DNA of 60,022 bases, from the NCBI GenBank assembly GCA_002279935.1, contig NCCZ01000018.1, positions 1 through 60,022 of the forward strand, in the 5' to 3' direction. The first letter of the stretch is position 1. Each line of letters opens with the position of its first letter. The notes beneath the pieces are model-generated. The model made no database searches. It was not told the origin of the DNA and saw only the letters and a program-made list of their open reading frames with translations. The translations under genes were made by a program, and so were the position numbers. Positions 16,955 through 26,061 of this stretch are shown here, piece by piece. Source of the stretch: Hyphomicrobium sp. 12-62-95 (GTDB taxonomy: Bacteria > Pseudomonadota > Alphaproteobacteria > Rhizobiales > Hyphomicrobiaceae).

Positions 16955-17453
16955 ATTGGCTCTCTCCTAAGTTGGTGACATCCGCTCCGCGACACGGACC
17001 TTGAGAGGCCAGCGGTACGGAAAAAGCTGCTGTCAGCGCCAACTGCGTGTGACAAAGTTCCGACCAAAAGCCGCATGTTGCGACGGCCCGGCTGATCGCT
17101 TTCCGATAACAGTCCAAACCTGACCAGTTCTCTTCCACGTGCTGCAAACGCTTCATTCTTGACCACACCCTGTCCGGACGCCCGGAGTCAGGCGATGAGG
17201 AATGCATTTTGGAGCTTGGAGCCATCGGCAGCATGTCTTGCCAAGTGCAGTCTTCGCATTCGACGGGCAGGCACCAGCAGATCTATCTGCGACCCGAATG
17301 CTACTCAGACAGGCACTATCTTGCATGCCCATAATTCAAGCAAACATCGATATTTGTTAGGCGATTGGATGAAATCAGATGCAAAATAGACTACACGGTA
17401 ATTTAGAACGACGGCTCGCAGTCTGCAGTGACAACAACCGAGAAGAGCAAATA
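16955..17453. promoter_or_regulatory. divergent glnII / DUF2735 control region
   Basis: 499 bp between divergent starts. It should carry the promoters for both genes, which in relatives respond to nitrogen through NtrC. I see a GGCAC and TTGCA pair at 17312-17325, but the spacing is one base short for a sigma-54 promoter, so no site is called. No gene is visible. Confidence 0.5.
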
Positions 17454-17654
17454 ATGAGACAGAATGACAGTCGCCAGTCCGCAGAGATCATTCCGTTCCC
17501 CCGCTGCGCCCGCGCACCTGTGTACGGGACCAATCGGTCCGTAGAAGCGGAGGCCGCCAAGCACGGCTCCGTCGTCGACACGACGGGCTGGTACCATGTC
17601 GACGCGATCGAAGAGGAAATCGACGGCACCTGCCGTAATGCGCGGCGCACTTAA
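17454..17654 (+). CDS. DUF2735 family protein
   Basis: 66 residues from the ATG at 17454 (GAGAAG upstream). The pattern SAEIIPFPRCARA ... TTGWYHVDAIEEE is the DUF2735 signature: an IxxFP motif and a GWYH-x-AI motif. This family is small, basic to neutral, and often encoded beside glnII in Hyphomicrobiales, which suggests a nitrogen-related role, though no function has been shown to my knowledge. A longer reading from 17379 lacks a ribosome site. Confidence 0.85.
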   Translation: MRQNDSRQSAEIIPFPRCARAPVYGTNRSVEAEAAKHGSVVDTTGWYHVDAIEEEIDGTCRNARRT

Positions 17655-18157
17655 CTACCCTGGCATGGACGCTGGCTGGATGAGAAGTGGCGTTGCAGAA
17701 GCTGGACGCCAGGCGAGGTCTCGTTAGACATCAAAAACCTGTGATTGAGGACGCGCGTGCGAGTGTGCGTCCCTCTCGCTTCTGTCGACATTTTAGAGTT
17801 GCCGACACCGACGCCTTCGAAAAGTTCTACGAGTTGCTGACTAAGATTTCTCACGTGTTGCTCACGCTCTGCGACCGTCATGGCCGGCATGCGAAGCTTC
17901 TTCTTTGCAGCGATATCAGCGAAAGTTGAGCTACGCGGCTCGTCGGCAAAGATGATCGGCTGAACAGATGGGCCTTTGTCAGTCGCGGCCACTTTACTAG
18001 ATAGTGGCAGCATCTCATCGAGCTCGGTCGCGAGTTCTGCGAGACTAAGTTCCGGAAGCAGGCTGCAGGGCGCCAACTCAGCCAGACGAGCCTGCCACCA
18101 AGCGGCATCACCCTCTATCGTCTCAGCAAAAACGCCCGCCACCCGACCCTCTCCCAT
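17651..18157 (-). CDS. hypothetical protein, uncertain
   Basis: 168 residues from the ATG at 18157, for which I see no ribosome site. The frame stays open upstream (through a WRLGFWLSVSM stretch), so the true start may be non-ATG and further out. Residues 1-120 look protein-like (AAWWQARLAELAPC, then a helix MPAMTVAEREQHVRNLSQQLVELFEG); the C-terminal 40 residues look poorly conserved. Convergent with DUF2735, overlapping its last codon. No family recognised; it may be a decayed gene. Confidence 0.4.
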   Translation of the reverse strand: MGEGRVAGVFAETIEGDAAWWQARLAELAPCSLLPELSLAELATELDEMLPLSSKVAATDKGPSVQPIIFADEPRSSTFADIAAKKKLRMPAMTVAEREQHVRNLSQQLVELFEGVGVGNSKMSTEARGTHTRTRVLNHRFLMSNETSPGVQLLQRHFSSSQRPCQGS

Positions 18158-18346
18158 CGAGACAGATAACCAAAAGCCTAGTCGCCAAGACGTTAAGGTT
18201 GGGTGAATTTGTGGCTCGCTATGGGATGGCTCCCGGTTAAGCCGGCAAGTGAGCCATCTGTTGAAAACCCCAGAATCCCTCCACCCGCTTCAGTACAAAA
18301 ACCGATCAGTCCTTTAGTGAAGTGCTGATGCAAAAGAGGGGGCCGG

Positions 18347-18814
18347 ATGCAACGTAAAACTCGCGACCTCGAAGCGCGCATTCAGTATGTCGGTTATTGT
18401 GCGACGCCCGCAGAGGTCAACCAAGATGCGCCGTGGGACGAGACCCGATCCGACCTCGACGAGAGTTTCCCGGGACTCTTAGTCCGTCGTGGAATAACGC
18501 CTGTTGTGCCGGCTGCAACGCCGGATATCACCCTCACCCTAAGGCCCGGCATCGCTCGTCCTGAGGCGATGGCGTTGGTTCTCAAGATGCTCGACTTCAT
18601 TGAGACTCCCCAGTACGCGGCCCATACGCACGTGCCAACTGCATGTCTCATCAACCAGATCTTCATCATCTCGCAGATGCGAATCGACCCACTGACGCTC
18701 GGGTCACGAGTCAGATACCACTCTGACTCGGGGAAGACTTTCATTGCAGCGGCAAACGTGGGTGAGGGTGTGCGTCAGGCATTGCTGGCCGCACTGTTGT
18801 CTCCTGTTCGGTAG
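18347..18814 (+). CDS. hypothetical protein
   Basis: 155 residues with GAGGGGG four bases before the ATG. No family recognised. The sequence is soluble, with a central segment DITLTLRPGIARPEAMALVLKMLDFIE and a C-terminal strand/helix (VRYHSDSGKTFIAAANVGEGVRQALLAALL). Followed 18 bp later by the DUF1097 gene in the same direction, probably co-transcribed. Confidence 0.7.
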   Translation: MQRKTRDLEARIQYVGYCATPAEVNQDAPWDETRSDLDESFPGLLVRRGITPVVPAATPDITLTLRPGIARPEAMALVLKMLDFIETPQYAAHTHVPTACLINQIFIISQMRIDPLTLGSRVRYHSDSGKTFIAAANVGEGVRQALLAALLSPVR

Positions 18815-18832
18815 AACCTCAAGGAGAGATCC

Positions 18833-19354
18833 ATGAACTTGACGACAGCACTTGCCCTGGTCATTGGCGCTTTGGGCGCCGTAGCGACCTGGCTATTCCT
18901 TGGCCCCTTGGCCGCACTTGGCCTTCAGATCTGGGTGGCCTTCATCGCCTGGGCCAGCTTCTATCACTGCGGCGGCGGCGAAGCCGGTCTCAAGAATTCG
19001 ATCTCAGGCGGCATCTGGGGCGCCATCATGGCCACGGTGGCCTTCGTCCTGATGCCGCTCGTCGGCATGGGGACGCTGGGGACAGCGCTGTGCGTCGGCG
19101 CCACGGTCGCGATTATGATTATGGGCGCGCATTCGTCGATGCTGTCGGCCATCCCGGCTGCCGTTTACGGTTATGCCGCCACCGCAGCGTTCACCCTTCT
19201 GAAGTCGGGCGCCGCCCCCTTGTCCACCGACATTGCGACCAGCCCGCTGCTCAACGTCGGTCTGTCGCTCATCATCGGCGTCCTCTTTGGCTACGCCTCC
19301 GAACGCCTTGCGACGTCTCTCGCCGGCAGTGGCGCCGCCATCCGAAAGGCTTGA
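18833..19354 (+). CDS. DUF1097 family inner-membrane protein
   Basis: 173 residues, hydrophobic throughout with about five membrane helices. The pattern WVAFIAWASFYHCGGGEAGLKNSISGGIWG followed by GAHSSMLSAIPAAVYGYA is typical of DUF1097 (YcdZ-like) proteins. Function unknown in the family; presumed small membrane transporter or accessory. AAGGAGAG precedes the ATG and a strong terminator follows the stop. Confidence 0.88.
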   Translation: MNLTTALALVIGALGAVATWLFLGPLAALGLQIWVAFIAWASFYHCGGGEAGLKNSISGGIWGAIMATVAFVLMPLVGMGTLGTALCVGATVAIMIMGAHSSMLSAIPAAVYGYAATAAFTLLKSGAAPLSTDIATSPLLNVGLSLIIGVLFGYASERLATSLAGSGAAIRKA

Positions 19355-19398
19355 TGTCCCAGTTTGTCCCGCGTTCGACTTTCCCCCTGACTTGACCT

Positions 19399-19424
19399 GG
19401 CCGGGCGCATTGCCCGGCCTTTTT
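19399..19424 (+). terminator. rho-independent terminator
   Basis: GGCCGGGC and GCCCGGCC form an 8-bp GC stem with a short loop, followed by five T. It ends the 18347-19354 transcript. Confidence 0.88.
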
Positions 19425-19546
19425 GCGTGGGAGGTTTGCGTTTCATCGTGTGATGCCGATCGTCGGCCAACGAACGTTTGGCTCTGCCTAACCGGACTTT
19501 GCAGAGCCCGATGGAAATCGCCAGAAGAGTTTCCTAAAATCAAACC

Positions 19547-20605
19547 ATGAAACGGTTGATCGCGCTTCTGATCATTATTGTCTTGTTGTCGGGGGCGGGC
19601 ATCGCCGCTCTTGGCATGACGAAAATTCAGACGCTGTGGTCGCAGGTGATCGCACTGTTCCAGCCCAGCGAGCCCGCAGCCCCGCCGGTCATTGCTAAGG
19701 ATAAGCCTTCCGCGGCGCCTGATCAGAAATTGAAAGAGGCCAAGCTCTCTCCACCCGATCCATCCAGCAGTCCGGCGGATGCGGCCTCGTTTGACGTTGC
19801 CAACATCTCATCGGATGGGCCCTCGGTTTTTGCCGGACAATCCGCTCCAAACGCTCGCGTGCGGGTTCTTGTCGACGGGCGCCCTGTGGGGGAGACGATC
19901 GCAGACGAAAATGGGGCGTGGGTGCTGATCGTGGACGACCCCATCGTGGCCGCTAATCCCAAGCTGTCGATCCAGTCGGAACCGGAAGCGGACGTTGCTG
20001 GCGGCTCATCTTCCGTGGCAGCACAACCCAATGGGGCGACCTCTGCGCCGCAAAAAGAGGCGGCCCTCGGACAAAGCCCCGAGCCAGTTGCCCCCAGTGA
20101 TGAACCGGCAGCTCTTGAGAGCGTTCCTATGTCAAGCGGCGCACTCAACCCAGACGCAATCTCGCCTGCATCGCCGGTAACCTCTTCGGACATAACCGTC
20201 GCTCCCCTCCAGGATCTTCCCACAGTCCGCGGCTCGGCACCGGATATCGCGCAACCAACCCCGGTTCCCATCCCCATCAAATTCGTGTTCCGCCAAGCAG
20301 CCATGACCGAGGAGGGGCTCAAAGCCGCCGACATTCTCTTGGCGTACGTGCGCACAAAAAAACCGCCATCCATCAAACTGACCGGGCACGCCGACGAAAG
20401 GGGACCGGACGAGTTCAATTTGGCGCTTTCGGCACAGCGGTTGAAATCCGTCGCAGATTTTCTGCGATCCGGCGGATACACGGGCGTGATCGACCTTGTT
20501 CCGAAAGGCGAGGGTGAGCCCTATACGGCCCTGGATCGAAATCGCTTACCTCAAGACCTTCTCTACGATCTCGATCGGCGGGTGGAAGTCCAGATGGTGG
20601 AGTAA
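19547..20605 (+). CDS. OmpA-family protein with N-terminal membrane anchor
   Basis: 352 residues. An N-terminal hydrophobic helix (LIALLIIIVLLSGAGIAALG) acts as anchor or uncleaved signal. A Pro/Ala/Ser-rich linker follows, then an Ig-like segment (~85-135, GPSVFAGQSAPNARVRVLVDGRPVGETIADENGAW), another disordered linker, and a C-terminal OmpA/MotB peptidoglycan-binding domain (~240-350: IKLTGHADERGPDEFNLALSAQRLKSVADFL). It probably ties the inner membrane to peptidoglycan in the periplasm. Widespread in Hyphomicrobiales. Confidence 0.85.
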   Translation: MKRLIALLIIIVLLSGAGIAALGMTKIQTLWSQVIALFQPSEPAAPPVIAKDKPSAAPDQKLKEAKLSPPDPSSSPADAASFDVANISSDGPSVFAGQSAPNARVRVLVDGRPVGETIADENGAWVLIVDDPIVAANPKLSIQSEPEADVAGGSSSVAAQPNGATSAPQKEAALGQSPEPVAPSDEPAALESVPMSSGALNPDAISPASPVTSSDITVAPLQDLPTVRGSAPDIAQPTPVPIPIKFVFRQAAMTEEGLKAADILLAYVRTKKPPSIKLTGHADERGPDEFNLALSAQRLKSVADFLRSGGYTGVIDLVPKGEGEPYTALDRNRLPQDLLYDLDRRVEVQMVE

Positions 20606-20628
20606 TCGCGGGCACAACGGGCACGTGG

Positions 20629-20913
20629 GTGCCGTACGTTGTCTACAGCTATCCCCCCGCTGACGGTGCCGAAAACACGTTCAGCGAGAATCGGCGATCC
20701 TTCCGGACCTTGAACGAGGCTCGGGACGAGGCCAAACGCAGGCTGGGACGGTTACATCGCCGCTACGCTTGGAAGGGATATGAGGCCCCCGATACCGGTC
20801 TTGTGGCGCTTGAAGCGTATCATGAACGGGATCAGGATGGCTGCGGCGGCGTGCAGATCTCACTCACGGCACGGGACCGCCAGAAACCAAGCCGGAAGAC
20901 CCACCGCACCTGA
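20629..20913 (+). CDS. small hypothetical protein
   Basis: 94 residues from GTG at 20629, 23 bp after the OmpA-like gene. The sequence MPYVVYSYPPADGAENTFSE with an Arg-rich helix (LNEARDEAKRRLGRLHRRYAWKGYE) looks like a genuine small soluble protein. No family recognised. Start and coding status are moderately supported by codon pattern only. Confidence 0.5.
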   Translation: MPYVVYSYPPADGAENTFSENRRSFRTLNEARDEAKRRLGRLHRRYAWKGYEAPDTGLVALEAYHERDQDGCGGVQISLTARDRQKPSRKTHRT

Positions 20914-20992
20914 GGTTTTGCTGGCGCATGAAGACTGTCTACGATCGGTGGCTTGAAACCTTTGCGGCGGCTGCAATCCGCCCTTCTTCCGT

Positions 20993-21235
20993 TCAGGAGT
21001 CAGAACCGGGCGCTTCGCGTCCCACGGCTGCATCGATCCAACCGTGGGATACCAACACGGCTTTCGCTGAGGCCAACATCGTCGTACACGGGCTTCCCTC
21101 GCGCTCGCATGCGCTGAAGAGAGCGGCTTTCAACGCAAGACCGCCTTGCCACATCGCAAGCTGTTGAGCGGGAGTGGCCGTCACTGCTGCATAGGCCAAC
21201 AACGACACGAAGCCCCATTTGATAACGCGGTACAT
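20993..21235 (-). CDS. small exported or membrane hypothetical protein
   Basis: 80 residues. The N-terminus MYRVIKWGFVSLLAYAAVTATPAQ resembles a signal peptide, and a later CEREGSPC cysteine pair could form a disulfide. It lies 36 bp downstream of the C93 peptidase gene in the same direction, suggesting co-transcription. The opposite strand also has an open frame (20928-21167), but that translation is less protein-like. No function assigned. Confidence 0.5.
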   Translation of the reverse strand: MYRVIKWGFVSLLAYAAVTATPAQQLAMWQGGLALKAALFSACEREGSPCTTMLASAKAVLVSHGWIDAAVGREAPGSDS

Positions 21236-21271
21236 GACAGCTCGACTTCCTTTGATTGAGCCGGTCCGCAG

Positions 21272-21949
21272 CTAATGCGGCAGCCATGGTGACGTCATGT
21301 CGATCCCAGAATCGTCAGACGCGCCCTCCACGCCGGCCAACTGCGATGGCGGCTGACCGGACCCAGCCTCGAGTGACACCCAGTGCTGTGGGTCGACGTA
21401 AGATTGGCGGGAGACAAAATCATAGTGCGTCTCTTGCCAAAATCGAAGCTCGGCTATTTTGTTATCGAGAATGACGTCGCCCAAGTTTGTGCGGGCGGTG
21501 AGAACGGCATGGCCCTCCCCGTGTTCGTCCCGGACAACCGTTAAAAGCAAAGCCCCCGTCGGCCATCCCTGCGCGATCAGCAGCTTGCGTTTCAAAAGCG
21601 CGTAGTCTTCGCAGTCCCCCTTGTCGACCGGTAGGACCCAAAACTCATCGATGCCGTAAACGTCGCGGTCTTTGGTGGGACTGATCACCTCGTTGACCCA
21701 CCGGTTGACCGCCTCAAGTTGATCCAAACGTTCGGCTGTGAGCGGCATACGGCCCGGCGTTCCGTGGGGCCGGCAATGCTCGGCGTGGCGCCGACAAAAA
21801 TCAACGAAGCCATGCGGAGCCGCAGCCGTGCCGTAAGAACGCATGAATGCAGAGGCGTCAGGAATGAAATTCCGAAAGGTTGTCCGCGTCTCAGCGAGGA
21901 CCGCCGCAGATCCCAGGGCCCAGCCCAGCACAGCAAGAAAAGCCCGCAT
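21272..21949 (-). CDS. BTLCP-type transglutaminase-like cysteine peptidase (family C93)
   Basis: 225 residues with a signal peptide (MRAFLAVLGWALGSAAVLA). The catalytic set of bacterial transglutaminase-like cysteine proteinases is visible: Cys in VDKGDCEDYALLKRKLL, His in GEGHAVLTART and Asp in VILDNK. Members are periplasmic or secreted; some cleave adhesins (LapG type) under c-di-GMP control, but no LapD partner is present here, so substrate is unknown. Length is normal for the family. Confidence 0.88.
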   Translation of the reverse strand: MRAFLAVLGWALGSAAVLAETRTTFRNFIPDASAFMRSYGTAAAPHGFVDFCRRHAEHCRPHGTPGRMPLTAERLDQLEAVNRWVNEVISPTKDRDVYGIDEFWVLPVDKGDCEDYALLKRKLLIAQGWPTGALLLTVVRDEHGEGHAVLTARTNLGDVILDNKIAELRFWQETHYDFVSRQSYVDPQHWVSLEAGSGQPPSQLAGVEGASDDSGIDMTSPWLPH

Positions 21950-22441
21950 CGCATGCGTCCCAACGCCGAGTCAGCTGGTCCACCGCCAGCCACTCCTGAC
22001 CCTCATGACAGCGGGTAATCGGTTTCCAGTTTCTTAACGGCACACACGGGGAAATACGGGCGCGCCAGATTAGGCATCGAGGTTCGGGAGGCTCCGCCAA
22101 CCGCATCATGGCGCTAAGGCGAGCCCTCTGCTCGCGCGCATCATTGCGACGCGATTCTGCAGCTGGGTCGGGTTGTCAGCTATTTAAAAGTCAGTGCGCA
22201 GGCAAAGACCCGTCGCAACCGCTCAAAACCCAACCCATTGAGATTCCTTGACTAAAAAACCCGTACTTCGCTCTCGATGGTACGGGATTTTTCAGGAGGG
22301 CGGCGTTGTCAGGGGCCAAAGCTGGGAAAATGTCGGTTTTCGACCCCACCCCACGCCGACCTTGGGGGCTATTTTCTCTTTGTTTTCAAGGGTCTTAGTT
22401 GGAGGCCCGAAAGGCGTACTAAGTGTGGTCCAGTGTGTTTA
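21950..22441. other. intergenic interval with tRNA-Ser terminator
   Basis: About 490 bp between the C93 peptidase start and tRNA-Ser. It contains the hairpin terminator at 22254-22292 and presumably the peptidase promoter. No gene is supported; open frames running through the tRNA are chance. Confidence 0.5.
22254..22292 (-). terminator. terminator of tRNA-Ser
   Basis: CCCGTAC at 22260-22266 pairs with GTACGGG at 22280-22286. On the minus strand the hairpin is followed by six T; on the plus strand five T follow, so it may work both ways. It lies about 150 bp downstream of the tRNA. Confidence 0.75.
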
Positions 22442-22535
22442 TGGCGGAGACGGAGGGATTCGAACCCTCGATACGCGTTTTAGCACGTATAACGCTTTAG
22501 CAAAGCGCCGCCTTCAGCCTCTCGGCCACGTCTCC
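22442..22535 (-). tRNA. tRNA-Ser (GCT)
   Basis: Acceptor GGAGACG pairs with CGTCTCC, discriminator G and encoded CCA. Anticodon stem GCGCT/AGCGT surrounds loop TTGCTAA, giving anticodon GCT (reads AGC/AGU). A long variable arm (around ATACGTGCTAAAACGCGTAT) marks a class II tRNA, and the T arm has GGTTCGAAT. No integrase lies beside it. Confidence 0.93.
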
Positions 22536-22788
22536 CTGCGCGCGGGCAGGTCCCCCGTATAGTTGCGCCACCGGGCGATGGCAAGCTGTTCACGGGCATC
22601 CCCCAGCTGCACCCGATCCCGGCCTGCCCCACTCCGGCCCCGAGCCTGCCGTAAAAGACTTGTGCAGTTACGGCATAGCCGGGCTAAGAGTGCGCGGCGA
22701 CACCAGCAAAAAACAAGACGCAGACGGCGACCGACGACCGAACGGCGGCGAGCCAGACCGCAGCAAGCCAGACTGCAGCAAGGAAGTC

Positions 22789-23373
22789 ATGACAAGACGG
22801 AAACAGCTTCTGCTGACCGGCGCGGCCATCCTGTGCATGGCCACCAGCGCGCGCGCGGAAAGCTACTGCGTCGCCTGCTTTGGGCCCGATGCCATCTATC
22901 GCTGCGTGATCGCGGACGCCCCGGCCGGCGCCGCGCCCGATCCGCGCAACCAAGTCCAATGCATCAAACAGTTGGCGAAGGCCGGCGCGCACGCCCGCTG
23001 TAGTGTTGAACGCTTCTCGACCAAAGGCTGCGACGGACCCGAGCGCGTCATCCAGCCGTCGGCGGCCGCCATTCCATTGACTCAACCACCACCGGCCGCA
23101 GCAACACAGGCCGCGCCACCGTCATCCACCGGCGCGCAGACAGAACCCGTCCCGGTCGAACCGGCTCAAGAACCGGCCGGACCACCGCAAACAGTCGAAG
23201 AACTCGCCAAAACGACAGTCGAGAGCACCAAAAAGGGGCTAGGCGACGTGGGTTCGTCGGTGAAGAACACGACGGAGAAGGCTGGCGAGAAAATCGAGGA
23301 CGCCGGCAGCGCCATCGGCAATGCAGCCAAGAAAAGTTGGGACTGCGTCACATCCCTATTCAGCGATTGCTGA
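22789..23373 (+). CDS. secreted Cys-containing hypothetical protein with Pro-rich and amphipathic C-terminus
   Basis: 194 residues from the ATG at 22789 (AGGA upstream). Signal peptide (LLLTGAAILCMATSARA, cleavage before ESYC). The mature N-terminus has six cysteines (YCVACFG, YRCVI, VQCIK, ARCSV, KGCDG), probably disulfide bonded. A Pro/Ala linker follows, then a LEA-like amphipathic repeat region (TVESTKKGLGDVGSSVKNT), ending WDCVTSLFSDC. Periplasmic or outer-membrane associated; no function recognised. Confidence 0.75.
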   Translation: MTRRKQLLLTGAAILCMATSARAESYCVACFGPDAIYRCVIADAPAGAAPDPRNQVQCIKQLAKAGAHARCSVERFSTKGCDGPERVIQPSAAAIPLTQPPPAAATQAAPPSSTGAQTEPVPVEPAQEPAGPPQTVEELAKTTVESTKKGLGDVGSSVKNTTEKAGEKIEDAGSAIGNAAKKSWDCVTSLFSDC

Positions 23374-23405
23374 ACGGTTGACCGCCAGCGGTACTCGCGC
23401 GTGAT

Positions 23406-23675
23406 TTAGTGCTTGGCAGCCCAAGCGCGTGCCTGCCGCTGTGCTTCCGCGATCTCAGCTTTCGACATCTCAGCCGAAAGCTCCATCCGGTAGCGCTTGG
23501 CGTCGGCATTGCCGCGCTGCGCCGCCAGATTGAACCACATATGAGCCTGCACAAGATTGAGCGGCACTTCGCGTCCGCTGCAATACATGAGACCCAGTTC
23601 GAACAGCGCATCGGGCGCACCGCCCTGAGCCGCAAACTCAACCATTTCGTTCGTCGCGATGTCAAAACGCGCCAT
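23406..23675 (-). CDS. Sel1-like repeat protein
   Basis: 89 residues. ALFELGLMYCSGREVPLNLVQAHMWFNLAAQRGNADAKRYR is a Sel1/TPR-like repeat (A-x-x-x-LG-x-MY-x-x-G ... A-x-x-W-x-x-x-AA). Very short single-repeat proteins of this kind are common in Hyphomicrobiales and probably act as protein-interaction modules. No signal peptide. Convergent with the upstream secreted protein gene. Confidence 0.75.
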   Translation of the reverse strand: MARFDIATNEMVEFAAQGGAPDALFELGLMYCSGREVPLNLVQAHMWFNLAAQRGNADAKRYRMELSAEMSKAEIAEAQRQARAWAAKH

Positions 23676-24095
23676 AGTTCATCCACTCCGTCCCGCAAAA
23701 AACCTGTCTGCTCGCAGCCGGTTCTCTTGTTTGTTTTTCGCCGCCCTCCATCCCGGTGGGCAGCCTCTGCAAGTCCGAAAAGACTGTCAGCCGCAGGATG
23801 AAATCTGGTTAAAATCCAAAGCTCTAGAAGCTTGAAAGAGTGAACGGAATTGCCACTTCGCGTGTCGCGGCGACCCAAACGTTGCGAAACGGAGCGCCCC
23901 CTCAACCCATCTTAAAAGGTGGGGAAACCGTGCACTAACCATGTCCTCAAGATGCCTTTTGCGCGACTGTTCAGGTGGCATTCAGCCAGGCGCTGCCATA
24001 ACCGACGCGGGATGGTGACCAGCCCGGTGGGTTGGTCGAAGGGAATTGGGTTCGACGCCATGACATGCGAAGCCAAAACGCCGGTGGGATCACGA
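23676..24095. other. gene-poor interval
   Basis: 420 bp between divergent genes (Sel1 protein and lipoprotein); it should contain both promoters. I see no gene or strong structure in it. Confidence 0.4.
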
Positions 24096-24350
24096 ATGGG
24101 CCGCAGCATCCGCTTTGCCGCGTTTGCCCTGAGCGCGGCTCTGCTGGCCGGCTGCTCATCTGCCACCATCGGCAACCCCGGCAATCCCAGCTACCTGGGC
24201 GCTCACGATCTGACGCCACCCGCTCCTGCCGCCGCCTCTCCGGCCGTCGGCACGATGCCGCGCGTCACATCGAGCAAAGTTCTCTCCGCCGTCGTCTTCG
24301 AACGCGTAACCGGCCTCGAGGTCGACCCCGCCCGGCTCATCGATCGCTAA
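24096..24350 (+). CDS. small lipoprotein
   Basis: 84 residues from 24096; an in-frame ATG at 24060 is possible. Signal sequence MGRSIRFAAFALSAALLAGC ends in the lipobox LAGC, so the mature protein is lipid-modified at Cys20. The remainder is short and Pro/Ala rich with TSSKVLSAVVFERVTGLEVDP. No function recognised. Convergent with the quinone reductase gene. Confidence 0.65.
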   Translation: MGRSIRFAAFALSAALLAGCSSATIGNPGNPSYLGAHDLTPPAPAAASPAVGTMPRVTSSKVLSAVVFERVTGLEVDPARLIDR

Positions 24351-24369
24351 CGGCGCGCAGCCTCGCCCG

Positions 24370-25338
24370 TTACGCAACGAGGATCGACGATCCCGTCGTC
24401 TTGCGGCCTTCCATGTCCCGATGTGCCCGCTGCGCATCGGCCAGCGGATAGGTCTGGTTGACGCGGATGCTGATCCGCTCCGCAGCCACGTGCGCAAAGA
24501 GGTCCGCCGCGTTCGCCCGCAACTGCTGCGCGGTCGCCGTGTACGCCATCAAGGACGGCCGCGTCGCATAGAGCGAGCCCTTCAGTTGCGTCAGATCGAA
24601 CGGCGGCACCGGACCTGAGGCATTGCCGAAGCTGACCCACAGCCCTTTCGGCTTCAAACAATCGAGCGATTGCGGAAACGTATCGCGCCCAATCGAGTCA
24701 TAAACGACATCGCAGCCGCGGCCATTCGTGATCTCTCGCACCCGCTCGACGAAGTTCTCCGTTCTATAATCGATGACATGCGTGCAGCCGTGCGCCCGCG
24801 CCAACTCCGCCTTCTCCGGCGAACCCACGGTGCCGATCATCGTCGCGCCCAGCGCTTTGGCCCACTGACACGCGATCAGCCCCACGCCGCCTGCCGCCGC
24901 ATGAAACAGCATCACCGTCTGCGGCCCAACCTCGAACGTCTCGCGAAACAGATACCGCACCGTCATCCCTTGCAGCATCATCGCCGCTGCCGTCTCATAC
25001 GAGACCACATACGGCAGCGGCACAATCCGGTCCGCGCGAATGTTGCGCGCCTCCGCATAGCCGCCAAGCTCCGTCCCGTAAGCGACGCGATCACCGACAC
25101 TGAAATCCGCGACACCATCGCCCATCGCCACGACATCGCCGGCCCCCTCCATCCCCAAGACAGCCGGCAACGCCGCCAGCTTGTAGAGACCCGACCGCTG
25201 ATACGTGTCGATGAAGTTGAGCCCGATCGCGCGCTGCCGGATGCGAACTTCCCCCGGCCCTGGCGGCGGCAATTCCACGTCATCCAGCCGCAAAACCTCC
25301 GGCCCGCCCGTGGCGTGAATGCGAATCGCGCGAACCAT
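24370..25338 (-). CDS. NADPH:quinone oxidoreductase, zinc-independent MDR family
   Basis: 322 residues; start at 25338 is preceded by GGGAGG. Medium-chain dehydrogenase/reductase fold: N-terminal GroES-like part (GPGEVRIRQRAIGLNFIDTYQRSGLY, the QOR signature), Rossmann dinucleotide-binding site AAAGGVGLIACQWAKALGA, and C-terminal PLADAQRAHRDMEGRKTTGSSIL. These reduce quinones with NADPH. Length and motifs match E. coli QorA-type enzymes. No catalytic zinc ligands, as expected. Confidence 0.92.
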   Translation of the reverse strand: MVRAIRIHATGGPEVLRLDDVELPPPGPGEVRIRQRAIGLNFIDTYQRSGLYKLAALPAVLGMEGAGDVVAMGDGVADFSVGDRVAYGTELGGYAEARNIRADRIVPLPYVVSYETAAAMMLQGMTVRYLFRETFEVGPQTVMLFHAAAGGVGLIACQWAKALGATMIGTVGSPEKAELARAHGCTHVIDYRTENFVERVREITNGRGCDVVYDSIGRDTFPQSLDCLKPKGLWVSFGNASGPVPPFDLTQLKGSLYATRPSLMAYTATAQQLRANAADLFAHVAAERISIRVNQTYPLADAQRAHRDMEGRKTTGSSILVA

Positions 25339-25512
25339 ATGACCTCCCAACACACGCGCGCGGCTCTGACCGCGGCCCCAACGCCACAGCTATGCCGCTC
25401 GCATGAAACAACAAATCCCACGGGACGCCATCATGCCTTGACCCCGCCCCATCCGCCCCATAAGCGCTGATCGAGACAAATGCCAGAGGCCCCCAGGAGC
25501 CTGAGGGACCCG

Positions 25513-25977
25513 ATGATGCCCAACCGCACTTTCCCGGCCCTCCGCCGGACCCTGGCCATCTGGAGCGCAGTGCTGTGGTCGGCTGGCGTCCTCGCCGCCT
25601 GCAGCGGCAATGGCGTCGCCGTCACCACGCCCGGCGCCGGGCTCAAATGCGTCGATGACAGCCCCACGTGCATCGCGGAACGCCAGGCGACCATGAAAGC
25701 CATGCTCGCCGACCCCAATCGCTCCTGGATCGCCCAGCGCCCGGATGCCGCAGCCTATGCCTCCGGCGTCCGCCTTTTCGCTTTCAAATCCAAGAAGAAA
25801 GAAATGAGCTGCGCCGAACTCCACGCCGGCAAGCGCGAAGCCGACGCGGGGCCTGCTATCCTGCGTACCCCTGGAAATGGCCTGTCGCATTCCCAAGTAT
25901 CGCGAGGCGTCATCCTGGCGCACGAGGTCAGCCGCGAATTGAGCCGGGAATTAGGCCGCCGCTGTGGCAAGACCTGA
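25513..25977 (+). CDS. hypothetical lipoprotein
   Basis: 154 residues from the first of two adjacent ATGs (25513/25516), with GAGGGA upstream. Signal peptide with lipobox LAAC (WSAVLWSAGVLAACSG). The mature part has CVDDSPTCIAERQATMKAMLADPNRSWI and then KKKEMSCAELHAGKREADAGPAILR, four cysteines that could pair. This pattern is seen in conserved but uncharacterised alphaproteobacterial lipoproteins. Divergent from the quinone reductase gene. Confidence 0.75.
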   Translation: MMPNRTFPALRRTLAIWSAVLWSAGVLAACSGNGVAVTTPGAGLKCVDDSPTCIAERQATMKAMLADPNRSWIAQRPDAAAYASGVRLFAFKSKKKEMSCAELHAGKREADAGPAILRTPGNGLSHSQVSRGVILAHEVSRELSRELGRRCGKT

Positions 25978-26061
25978 ACCGCGTGTCCTCTTTTCTTTCC
26001 CGATCTAGCCGGGCACCATCGATCAAGGCCAACGGAACATGAACCTATCGAAAGCATCTCC

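Noticed and set aside
17312..17325. Possible sigma-54 promoter (GGCAC ... TTGCA) upstream of DUF2735
   Set aside because: GG to GC spacing is 9, one base shorter than the strict -24/-12 spacing.
20928..21167. Plus-strand 79-codon frame
   Set aside because: Less protein-like than the minus-strand frame with a signal-like N-terminus; kept the latter.
22248..22562. Plus-strand frame across tRNA-Ser
   Set aside because: It runs through a well-formed class II tRNA gene and a terminator.
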